Of a stretch of DNA of 64,000 nt, positions 8,167-15,940 are shown one piece after another (position 1 is the first letter of the stretch; each line of letters starts with the position of its first letter). Both the position numbers and the translations under genes were made by a program. The notes below the pieces were generated by a model. The model saw nothing but the letters and a program-made list of their open reading frames with translations, did not search any database and was not told the DNA's origin. Origin of the DNA: Occultella glacieicola (GTDB lineage Bacteria; Actinomycetota; Actinomycetes; Actinomycetales; Beutenbergiaceae); assembly GCF_004353825.1 (NCBI RefSeq), contig NZ_SMNA01000004.1, forward strand, positions 434,001 to 498,000. Reading direction: 5' to 3'.

Positions 8167-8392
8167 TCAGGAGAACTGCACCCCGCCATTGAGATCCAGC
8201 ACCCTTCCGGTTACAAGGGCGCTGTCGTCTCGCGCGAAGTACTCGGCCGCCGCCGCGACGTCAGGCCTGCCCGACCGGTGTCGACGCGATCGTCTTCTCC
8301 TGGTCGGCCGGCGGCGTGAACGTCTCGTGGAACGGGGTTTCCAGGATCAGTCCGGGGGCGATCGCGTTGACGGTGATTCCTTGAGGGGCGAC
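8167..8392 (-). pseudogene. SDR-family dehydrogenase pseudogene, 3' part
   Basis: The sequence translates as V-A-P-Q-G-I-T-V-N-A-I-A-P-G ... then, after an indel near 8260, A-E-Y-F-A-R ... V-L-D-L-N-G-G, ending TGA at 8167-8169. It is clearly the C-terminal third of an SDR very close to the intact gene at 20945-21721. The upstream end is fused in frame to a transposase fragment, giving a chimeric open frame (8261-8728) that should not be taken as a gene. Confidence 0.85.
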
Positions 8393-9647
8393 CTCGGACT
8401 TCGTCATCCGGAACGAGGCCTCGACCTGCCACAGATGGTGGTAGGCGGCGATCACCGCGGCTGCGGGCAAGGTCTCGGGGTCCAGGTTCGTCACGTAGCC
8501 CTTGAGGCCGGCGAGTTGCCGGGCCCGGTCGATAGTGGCCTGGTCGAGTTCCTTGGCCGCGCCGGTGACCTTCAAGAACCGGGCCTTGCGCATCGGAACC
8601 TCACCCGCGGCGCTCCTCTCGGCCTTGGCGATCATCAGGTTGATGTTGCGGTCATCACGCTTCTGCCGTTTGAACGACCACTGGTAGGCGATCCGCCGTT
8701 CCCGCGCCGCCTGCCCGGTGCCCATCACCCGGGTCGACTCCAGGACCTGCCCGTCGGTGAAGTAGTTCCCGTGACGCTCGAAATGGTCGGCCAGGTCGTA
8801 GGGGGCTTCGTCAGCCTCGAGCCGACGATGAAGGAGAACCCGGCTTCCTCTAACGCGTTCAGGTTCCCGGCCGAGAGCATCCCGGCATCGGCCACGACGA
8901 CCATGTCGGTCACCCCGTGCCGTTCCTGGAACGCGGTCAACACCGGGACCAGGGTGGTCGTCTCGGCCTTGTTGCCCTCGAACAGGTGCACCTCCAACGG
9001 GAACCCGCCTGGGTCGACCATCAACCCGACCTGGACCTGCGGGTCGACCCGATGCTCTTTACTCATCCCGAGCCGGCGCAACTCGTCCTCGTCGGCGTTC
9101 TCGAAGTGCAACGTCGTCACGTCATACATGATCAACGCCGCTGTGCCGGTGGTCCTGGCCGAGTGCGCCAGACACGCGGTCGCGAGCATGTCGCGGTAAT
9201 CACGCTCCCGGCTACGTTTGAGCGAGTTGTAGAGGGTGTTCAGGTGCGGGGCCGGCGCCGATCTCCTCCAAGTCCCGGATGGTGTCCGCTTTCGAGGTGG
9301 GCTCGATGATCCGGGCCAGCACCAACGACCGGAACGCCTCGTCACCGAGTTTCTCAAACCCGAGGAGCCGGTAGGCGTCGATCAGCACCTCCCACAAGAT
9401 CCGGCTCGACGAGGACCGCACCAACGCCTCGAGGTCGCCGGCTCCTGCTCGTGGTCCAAGCCAAGATCGAGTTCATCCTGACCCGCGTTCAGGGCCTCCC
9501 GCGCGGCCTGCAGCAACACGGCCAACTCCAGCTCGTCGTGGGCTGACCCGACGTGCTCGACGATCCGCCGCACCCACCGCGCTTCTCCACGATCTGCACC
9601 GCGGTGGCACCCGAGGACGTCTTCACTCGACGGATGTAAGGAGCCAC
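8393..9647 (-). pseudogene. IS1634-family transposase, degraded and 3'-truncated
   Basis: Pieces in several frames read in order as one IS1634-type transposase. The N-terminus from about 9647 reads A-P-Y-I-R-R-V-K-T-S-S-G-A, then E-H-V-G-S-A-H-D-E, then M-Y-D-V-T-T-L-H-F-E, then V-V-V-A-D-A-G-M-L-S, and last L-W-Q-V-E-A-S-F-R-M-T-K-S. Frame breaks lie near 9580, 9440, 9255 and 8800. The extreme C-terminus is missing because the sequence passes straight into SDR codons at about 8392. The element therefore entered the SDR gene and later lost its end together with roughly 20 SDR codons. Not functional. Confidence 0.85.
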
Positions 9648-9734
9648 ATCCTGAGATTGCCCGCCCGGCTAGTGCCCCGAGACAACTCAAGCCAACCCCC
9701 TGACCAGCACAAACACCCCGAGCGTCACCAGCAC

Positions 9735-10213
9735 CTGTGGAACTCAGGTCGGAGCCGGCCAGGGAGGAGATGTTGATGATGCGCCCGCCCTGGCCGAGGT
9801 GCTTCAGGGTGGCGCGGCTGACGTAGAACGTCGAGGAGACGTTCACCCGCCAGACGCCGTCTCAGTGCGCGTCGGAGGTCTCCGCGATTGGGTGGCGGCC
9901 GACGAGTCCGCCGGAGTTGTTGACGACCACGTCCAGACCGCCGAGGCGCTCGGCGAGGAGGTCGACGGCGGCGGTCACCTGCTCGCTGTGGGTGGCGTCG
10001 AACCGCAGGCCGAGCACGTCGAAACCCCTCGTCGGCTAATTGGGCGACGGCGTCGTCGGCGGACCGGGAGTAAGTGGTGAGGGCGACGCGGGCTCCTGCG
10101 GCGGCGAAGCGGCGGACGATGCCGAGCCCGATGCCGACGCCACCGCCGGTGACGATGGCGCGTCGCCCCTCGAGCGTGCGGGGCAGGGGCGGGTTGCTGG
10201 TGTCGGCGGTCAG
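9735..10213 (-). pseudogene. SDR-family dehydrogenase pseudogene, 5' part
   Basis: It reads R-T-L-E-G-R-R-A-I-V-T-G-G-G-V-G-I-G, the NAD(P)-binding N-terminus of an SDR and a close copy of the gene at 20945-21721. Lesions: a frameshift near 10022 (an A/C run), an in-frame TGA near 9865 where the paralogue has TGG (Trp), and loss of a clear start codon (CTG at the expected place, about 10211-10213). It ends at N-I-S-S-L-A-G, where transposon sequence begins. Several independent lesions show long disuse, not one recent insertion. Confidence 0.85.
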
Positions 10214-10241
10214 GGATCGAAGGAACCGATGTCGCGACCTG

Positions 10242-10253
10242 TCAGATATCTGA
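10242..10253. promoter_or_regulatory. Candidate FadR/GntR operator palindrome
   Basis: TCAGATATCTGA is a perfect 12-bp palindrome, 13 bp before the GTG of the GntR-family gene and just upstream of the dead SDR gene. Its position fits autoregulation and control of the former divergent SDR. Confidence 0.55.
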
Positions 10254-10266
10254 TAGGTTCCCGAAC

Positions 10267-10944
10267 GTGGCAAAGGCGAACCTGTTCGAGACCGTGCAGG
10301 CCCAGCTCCTGGAGTACATCACCGAGCAGGGCCTGGGCCCTGATGACCCCATGCCCTCCGAGGGGGAGCTCGCCGTCCAGCTGGACGTCAGCCGCGGGTC
10401 CCTGCGCGAGGCCACCCGCAGCCTGCAGTCGATGGGGGTGCTCTACGCGAAGGCCGGCAAGGGCTTGTTCCTGCAGGACTTCTCCCTCGGCCCGGTCATC
10501 CGGCTGCTGCCGTACCGGATGATCGCGAACGGGGCGAAGCTGAACGAGCTGCTGGAACTGCGGGCGGCGCTCGAGCGTGGCCTGATCCCGAAGGTCGCCG
10601 CGCGGATCTCCGAGGAGACGCTGGCCCGCCTGGACGCGATCGTGGACGAGATGGTCGGGCTCGAGGAGCAGGGCCTGGCATTCCCGGAGCAGGACCGGCT
10701 GTTCCACCGCACCATGTACGAGGCCATCGGCAACGACCTGATCCTCGACGTCCTGGACATGTTCTGGACGCTCATGTCCCGCATGCAGGCCGAACTCCCG
10801 CCGCTGCAGTACCACGATCTCGCCGACCGGCACCGCGCCATCGTGGACGCCCTGCGCTCCGGCGGCGACGCCGTCTCCGCGCTCGACCAGCACTTCGTCG
10901 ACATCGACTACCGGCTCGATCGGCTCATGCGGCCCACCGACTGA
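10267..10944 (+). CDS. GntR-family transcriptional regulator, FadR/FCD type
   Basis: 225 residues from a GTG start. The winged helix is at about residues 5-70 (P-S-E-G-E-L-A-V-Q-L-D-V-S-R-G-S-L-R-E-A-T-R-S-L). A helical FCD ligand domain follows (about 75-220) with L-E-L-R-A-A-L-E-R-G and the metal/ligand histidines in D-R-L-F-H-R and D-R-H-R-A-I. It lies immediately before a gene run of aldolase, ABC importer and second aldolase on the same strand, and likely senses a sugar acid or sialic-acid-like intermediate. The palindrome at 10242-10253 is its probable binding site. Confidence 0.85.
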   Translation: MAKANLFETVQAQLLEYITEQGLGPDDPMPSEGELAVQLDVSRGSLREATRSLQSMGVLYAKAGKGLFLQDFSLGPVIRLLPYRMIANGAKLNELLELRAALERGLIPKVAARISEETLARLDAIVDEMVGLEEQGLAFPEQDRLFHRTMYEAIGNDLILDVLDMFWTLMSRMQAELPPLQYHDLADRHRAIVDALRSGGDAVSALDQHFVDIDYRLDRLMRPTD

Positions 10945-11014
10945 GCGGTCGGCATCACCACCCGCCGGCCGCATTCGGGGCCGGGCAGAAATCCCAGGAG
11001 GGATCGCACCACCC

Positions 11015-11923
11015 ATGACCCAACCACTCGAGCGCGCGCACGGCATCGTGCCCGCGCTGCTCACGCCGTATCTGGACGACGGCGCACCGAACCTTCCCGA
11101 ACTGGGTCGCCTCACCGCGGCGCTGCTCGAGCGCGGCGTGGCGGGCTTCTACGTCGGCGGCAGCACCGGCGACGGCGTGATGCAGTCACCCGAGGAACGG
11201 CTCGCGTGCATCGAGGTGGTGGTCGCCGAGGCCGGCGGGCAGGTGCCGGTGATCGCCCACATCGGCACGAACGCCACCCGGCTCTCCCTGGACCTGGCCA
11301 ACCGCGCCGCGGCGGCCGGGGTCGACGCCGTCTCGGCGATCCTGCCGAGCGTGCCGCTCACCCCTGCCGAGCAGTTGGACTACTTCCGCACCCTGGCCCG
11401 CGGCTGCGAGGTGCCGTTCGTCGCCTACAACTTCCCCGGCCGCACCGGGGTGAACCTGAGCGTGGAGTTCTTCGCCGAGCTCGCCCAGGAGCCGAACGTG
11501 GCCGGGGTGAAGTTCACGTCCCTGGACATGTTCGGGCTGCAGCAGCTCGCCCGGATCGGCGACGGCCGGCTGGCCGTCTGGAACGGGCACGACGAGGTGG
11601 CCCTCGCCGGCTTCGTCTCCGGCGCCCGCGGCGCCATCGGCTCCACGTTCAACGCCGCCCCCGAGCTGTTCGTGCGCCTGCTCGAGCAGTTCCGCCGCGG
11701 CGACTACGACTCCGCCCGGGCCACCCAGGCCCTCGTCTCGAATTACGTCCGCGACCTCGTCGCCACCGGGGTGCTGCCCACCCTGCGCGAACTGCTGCGC
11801 CTCCAGGGGTTCGCCATGGGGCCCTCGCGCCACCCCCTGCACGACCTCGACGCCGACGGCGCCGCACGGGTGCGCGCCCTGTTCGACGCGCACCCCGAAC
11901 TCTTCACCCCATCCGGACACTGA
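11015..11923 (+). CDS. DapA-family aldolase, N-acetylneuraminate-lyase-like
   Basis: 302 residues, a full-length (beta/alpha)8 class I aldolase. Y138 (A-Y-N-F-P-G) and the Schiff-base lysine K166 (A-G-V-K-F-T-S) are at the positions expected for N-acetylneuraminate lyase. The W-N-G-H-D-E motif near residue 190 also favours that subfamily over dihydrodipicolinate synthase. The GSTG motif continues with D where the family usually has E. It probably cleaves a 2-keto sugar acid to pyruvate and an aldose; sialic acid is possible, but no ManNAc kinase or epimerase is seen. First gene after the regulator; the binding-protein gene follows 43 bp on. Confidence 0.8.
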   Translation: MTQPLERAHGIVPALLTPYLDDGAPNLPELGRLTAALLERGVAGFYVGGSTGDGVMQSPEERLACIEVVVAEAGGQVPVIAHIGTNATRLSLDLANRAAAAGVDAVSAILPSVPLTPAEQLDYFRTLARGCEVPFVAYNFPGRTGVNLSVEFFAELAQEPNVAGVKFTSLDMFGLQQLARIGDGRLAVWNGHDEVALAGFVSGARGAIGSTFNAAPELFVRLLEQFRRGDYDSARATQALVSNYVRDLVATGVLPTLRELLRLQGFAMGPSRHPLHDLDADGAARVRALFDAHPELFTPSGH

Positions 11924-11966
11924 CTCACCGGCGCAGTTCGCTGCCCACCGGAGCAAAGGAGCTGTT

Positions 11967-13232
11967 GTGAACATCGTCGATCACCTCAACCTCACCCGCC
12001 GGCGCCTGCTCATCGGTGGGCTCGGCGCGGCCGGCCTCGGCGCCGTCGCCGCGTGCACCCCCGGCGGCGGCAACGCCGGCGAGGAGGCCGAACAGACCGG
12101 GGACGGCTCCAGCCTGACCTTCTGGCACTACTACGGCGGCGGCGCCACCGCACCGATCGAGGCGCTGCTGGCCCGGTACACCGAGGAGACCGGCGTCGAG
12201 GTCACGCCGCGGCTGATCCCGTTCGGGGACTTCAACCGGACCCTGCTGCAGTCGGCCACCTCCGGCGACCTGCCGGACATCGCGCTCGTGAACGCCTTCG
12301 ACACGGCGCTGTTCGCCGACTCCGGCATGATCGTCGACCTCTCCGACCGGGTGGCGGACTGGGGCGAGAGCGATCAGTACTTCTCCGGGCCGATGGCCAC
12401 GACGATGTTCGACGGCGGAACGTACGCGGTCCCGCACGTCGCCGACACCTACTCGCTCTGGGTCAACAACGCCACGCTCGCGGCGGCCGGGCAGCAGGCA
12501 CCCACCACCTGGACCGAGGTCGAGGCCGTGGCCGCCGCCGTCACCGAGGGCCAGAGCTTCGGGCTCGTGTTCTGCGGCATCGAGGGCGTCGAGGGGTCCA
12601 CGGCGTGGATCCTGCGGTTCCTGGCCGCCGGCGGCGACATTCGCGAGCTCGACTCCGACGCCGGGCTCGCCGCGATGGAGTCCTTCGTCCGGTTGAAGGA
12701 TGCCGGCGCGATCTCCGAGGGCGTGCTCACCTGGAACGAGGACGACGTGACCCTCCAGTTCCAGAACGGCACCGCCGCGATGATGATCAACAGCGCGTCC
12801 TACCTGTCCTCGCTCGCCGAGGCCGGCGACCTCGACTTCAGCGTGGTGCCGATGCCCTCCGACGTCGACCAGTTCTCGTTCCTGTCCGCGGAGAACCTCA
12901 CGATCACGAAGGACTCCGCGAACGCGGACGCCGCCTGGGAGCTGATCACCTGGATGCAGCAGCCGGACGTGATGAACGAGTACCTGCCGGAGCGCAACAA
13001 GCTCCCGGTCCGCTCCGACACCGCCGAGGCGGACATCTGGGCGGACGAGACCCGGCAGGTGTTCATCTCCCAGCTGGACGTCGCCTGGGCCCCGGACGAG
13101 GAGGTCGCCCCGGTCTCCGCGGAGATCTTCACCGGGATCCAGAACGCCCTGCAGGTCAGCCTGTCCGGGTCCGGCGCACCCGCCGACGCGCTCGCGGCCG
13201 CGCAGGCCACGGCGGACGAGGCGCTGGCCTGA
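11967..13232 (+). CDS. ABC sugar importer, solute-binding lipoprotein
   Basis: 421 residues. The N-terminus has R-R-R-L-L (11-15), a hydrophobic run and a lipobox ending A-A-C30, so it is probably a Tat-exported lipoprotein. The mature part is a family-1 extracellular binding protein (S-L-T-F-W-H-Y-Y start; N-G-T-A-A-M-M-I-N typical of CUT1 sugar binders). The two permease genes follow at 4-bp spacing. The ligand is likely the substrate of the flanking aldolases or its oligomer. Confidence 0.88.
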   Translation: MNIVDHLNLTRRRLLIGGLGAAGLGAVAACTPGGGNAGEEAEQTGDGSSLTFWHYYGGGATAPIEALLARYTEETGVEVTPRLIPFGDFNRTLLQSATSGDLPDIALVNAFDTALFADSGMIVDLSDRVADWGESDQYFSGPMATTMFDGGTYAVPHVADTYSLWVNNATLAAAGQQAPTTWTEVEAVAAAVTEGQSFGLVFCGIEGVEGSTAWILRFLAAGGDIRELDSDAGLAAMESFVRLKDAGAISEGVLTWNEDDVTLQFQNGTAAMMINSASYLSSLAEAGDLDFSVVPMPSDVDQFSFLSAENLTITKDSANADAAWELITWMQQPDVMNEYLPERNKLPVRSDTAEADIWADETRQVFISQLDVAWAPDEEVAPVSAEIFTGIQNALQVSLSGSGAPADALAAAQATADEALA

Positions 13233-13236
13233 GGCC

Positions 13237-14178
13237 ATGACGAGCACCGTGCAGACGGCGAGGGCCACTACGCAGGCGAGCCCCCGCCGTCGACCCCGAC
13301 CCAAGCGGCACTGGAGCCGGTACGCCTACATCGCCCCCGCCGTCGTCTTCGTGGCCGCGACCACGCTCTACCCGCTGTACTACAACATCTCGCTGAGCCT
13401 GTACGACGCCCCGATCCAGAAGTTCCTGGCCGGCACCATTGAGTTCGTCGGGCTCGCGAACTACGCCGAGGAACTGCGCAACCCGGAGCTGTGGGCAGGG
13501 CTGCGGGTGTCGCTGATCTACACGGTCGCCACGATCGCGCTGATGTACGTGATCGGGCTCGCGCTCGCGGTCTTCTTCAACCGGAAGTTCGTGGGCCGCA
13601 ACGCCGTGCGGGCGGCGATCTTCCTGCCCTACATCCTGCCGTCGGTGGTGGCCGCGAACGTGTGGCGGTGGATCCTGGACGGGTCCTACGGGCTGGCCAA
13701 CCACGCCCTGATGTCGCTCGGGATCATCGACGCCCCGGTGTTCTGGCTCGGCCAGGGCACCTCGGCGCTGGTCGCGGTGGTGCTCGCGACCGGGTGGACG
13801 ATGGCGCCGTTCGCGATGCTGCTCCTGCTCGCCGGGCTGCAGAACATCCCGAAGGGCCTGTACGAGGCGGCGAGCCTGGACGGCGCCGGGCCGCTCACCC
13901 GGTTCCGGGCGATCACGCTGCCGCTGCTGCGACCGGTGTCCCTGGTGGTCGCGCTGCTCGGGTTCATCTACACGTTCCGCACCTTCGACACGATCTTCAT
14001 CATGACCAAGGGCGGCCCCGGGGATGCCACCACGGTGCTGCCGATCCTCGCCTACAACGAGGCGTTCGTGAACTTCGAGCTCGGCAGCGGCGCGACCATC
14101 AACACGCTGATGCTCGTCATCCCGACCGTGCTCGCCCTGTTCTACTTCCGCGCGACCCGGTCCGAGGACGCGCAGTGA
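13237..14178 (+). CDS. ABC sugar importer permease 1 (MalF/UgpA type)
   Basis: 313 residues with six predicted membrane helices after a basic cytoplasmic tail. The EAA loop Y-E-A-A-S-L-D-G-A-G near residue 208 is the docking site for the ATPase. Starts 4 bp after the binding-protein stop; its own stop overlaps the next start. No ATPase gene follows. Confidence 0.9.
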   Translation: MTSTVQTARATTQASPRRRPRPKRHWSRYAYIAPAVVFVAATTLYPLYYNISLSLYDAPIQKFLAGTIEFVGLANYAEELRNPELWAGLRVSLIYTVATIALMYVIGLALAVFFNRKFVGRNAVRAAIFLPYILPSVVAANVWRWILDGSYGLANHALMSLGIIDAPVFWLGQGTSALVAVVLATGWTMAPFAMLLLLAGLQNIPKGLYEAASLDGAGPLTRFRAITLPLLRPVSLVVALLGFIYTFRTFDTIFIMTKGGPGDATTVLPILAYNEAFVNFELGSGATINTLMLVIPTVLALFYFRATRSEDAQ

Positions 14179-14999
14179 GGACCCGAAACCTCGGCCTCTC
14201 CGCGGCCGGCCTGGTGATCGCCGTCATCTACCTGATCCCGGTGTACTGGATGGTGGCGACGTCGCTGAAGGAGACCGGCGACGTGTTCAACTCGCCGCCG
14301 GACCTGGTGCCGTCGCCACCCACCCTCGCCGCGTACTCCGACGCCGTGTTCGGTGACTCCGCGGTGCTCCAGGGCATCTGGTCCTCGACGATCATCACGA
14401 TCCCGACGCTGCTGCTCACCCTCGCGCTCGCGGTGCCGGCCGCGTACGGGCTGGCCCGGTTCAGCCTACGCATCAACGGCATCGTGATGCTGCTCATGCT
14501 CGCCGCGCAGATGCTGCCCACGATCAGCCTCGCACTGCCCATGTTCGCGATCTTCAGCGACTACGGTCTCGTGGACACCTACGCCGGGCTGATCATCGCG
14601 AACACCTCGCTCGCGCTGCCGTTCGCCGTGGTGATGCTGCGCCCGTACATGCTCGCGATCCCGCAGGACCTGATGGACGCCGGCCTGCTCGACGGGTGCA
14701 CCGGGTTCCGGGCGTTCGTCAAGATCGGGCTGCCACTGGTCCAGCCCGGCCTGGTCATGGTCGCCACCCTCACGTTCGTGATGACCTGGGGCGAGTTCGT
14801 GTTCGGCCTGACCCTGGCCACCAGCGACGCGATCCAGCCGATCACCGTGGTGCTGAACCGGTTCGTCGCGCAGTTCGGCACCCAGTGGACGAACCTGATG
14901 GCCGTCTCGACCATCATCGCGATCCCGATCGTCGTCATCTTCGTGCTGCTGCAGCGGTACGTGGTGGCCGGGATCTCCGAGGGTGGGATCAAGGACTGA
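14175..14999 (+). CDS. ABC sugar importer permease 2 (MalG/UgpE type)
   Basis: 274 residues from GTG 14175, which overlaps the preceding stop as GTGA; the frame is open much further upstream but that part is antisense-like. Six hydrophobic segments and an EAA-type loop (M-D-A-G-L-L-D-G-C). The C-terminus G-I-S-E-G-G-I-K-D is typical of MalG-like subunits. Pairs with the permease upstream. Confidence 0.9.
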   Translation: MRTRNLGLSAAGLVIAVIYLIPVYWMVATSLKETGDVFNSPPDLVPSPPTLAAYSDAVFGDSAVLQGIWSSTIITIPTLLLTLALAVPAAYGLARFSLRINGIVMLLMLAAQMLPTISLALPMFAIFSDYGLVDTYAGLIIANTSLALPFAVVMLRPYMLAIPQDLMDAGLLDGCTGFRAFVKIGLPLVQPGLVMVATLTFVMTWGEFVFGLTLATSDAIQPITVVLNRFVAQFGTQWTNLMAVSTIIAIPIVVIFVLLQRYVVAGISEGGIKD

Positions 15000-15919
15000 T
15001 GGCGCTGACCGCCGGGGAGCTGCGCGGGGTGTGGGGCACCCTGCTACTGCCTCTGGAGCCCGACGACGCGATCGACCCCGGCCGCCTCCGCACCGAGGTC
15101 GACTATCTGGCCGGCAGCGACCTGCACGGCGTCTACGCGCACGGCACCGCGGGGGAGTTCCACACGTTGACCGACGACGAGTACGACCAGGTCAACGACA
15201 TCCTCGCCGAGGCGTGCACCGCCGTCGGCAAGCCGTTCCAGCTCGGAGCCAGCCACCCGCTGGCGCACGCGTCTCTCGAGCGGGTGCGCCGCGCCCGCGA
15301 CCTCGGGCCGGCCGCGATCCAGGTGATCCTGCCGGACTGGATCCCGCTCAGCGGGGCCGAGGTGCTGCGCTTCCTCGACCGGGTGGCGAAGGTGGCCGCA
15401 CCCGTCCCACTCGTGCTCTACAGCCCACAGCACGCGAAGACCCAGGTCAGCCCGGACCTGCTCGCGCGCATCGTCGCCGAGGTACCCGCCGTCATCGGCA
15501 TCAAGACGCTGGACCGCGACGACGCCTGGTTCGCGCGGATGCGGGCCCTGGACTGCGCGCTGTTCGTGCCCGGGCACCGGCTCGCCTCCGGCGTCGCCCG
15601 CGGCGCGAGCGGCAGTTACTCCAACATCGCCGCGCTCTCGCCGTATGGTGCGGCCGCGTGGTGGCGGCAGATCGAGACAGACCCCGACGGCGCAACTGAC
15701 GTCGAGCGTCGTATCGCCGAGTTCTTCGCGGCGCACGTTGCGCCCCTGGCCGCCCGCGGGCTCGGCGACCCGGCGCTCGACAAGTTCCTGGCGGCCGTGG
15801 GCGGGTGGGCGGACGTCGGCACCCAGGTGAGGTGGCCGTGGGCGGGTGCCGAGGAGGCGGCGGTGGCGCGGGCTCGGGTGGACGCGCGGGCGCTACTGCC
15901 GGAAGTCCTGATCGGCTGA
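14999..15919 (+). CDS. DapA-family aldolase/dehydratase (second in the run)
   Basis: 306 residues from an ATG overlapping the permease stop by one base (TGATG). It has the G-T-A-G-E-F loop, Y141 (V-L-Y-S-P-Q-H) and Schiff-base lysine K169 (I-G-I-K-T-L-D). The substrate loop differs clearly from the aldolase at 11015, so it probably acts on another 2-keto acid or carries out a dehydration (KDG/5-dehydro-4-deoxyglucarate type). Last gene of the run; the next gene is convergent with no obvious terminator. Confidence 0.8.
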   Translation: MALTAGELRGVWGTLLLPLEPDDAIDPGRLRTEVDYLAGSDLHGVYAHGTAGEFHTLTDDEYDQVNDILAEACTAVGKPFQLGASHPLAHASLERVRRARDLGPAAIQVILPDWIPLSGAEVLRFLDRVAKVAAPVPLVLYSPQHAKTQVSPDLLARIVAEVPAVIGIKTLDRDDAWFARMRALDCALFVPGHRLASGVARGASGSYSNIAALSPYGAAAWWRQIETDPDGATDVERRIAEFFAAHVAPLAARGLGDPALDKFLAAVGGWADVGTQVRWPWAGAEEAAVARARVDARALLPEVLIG

Positions 15920-15940
15920 GCGCGGTATTGGCAGACGCAC

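Noticed and set aside
8261-8728. 155-residue open frame joining transposase and SDR sequence
   Set aside because: Chance in-frame fusion of two gene remnants; both ends are truncated and no start site is supported.
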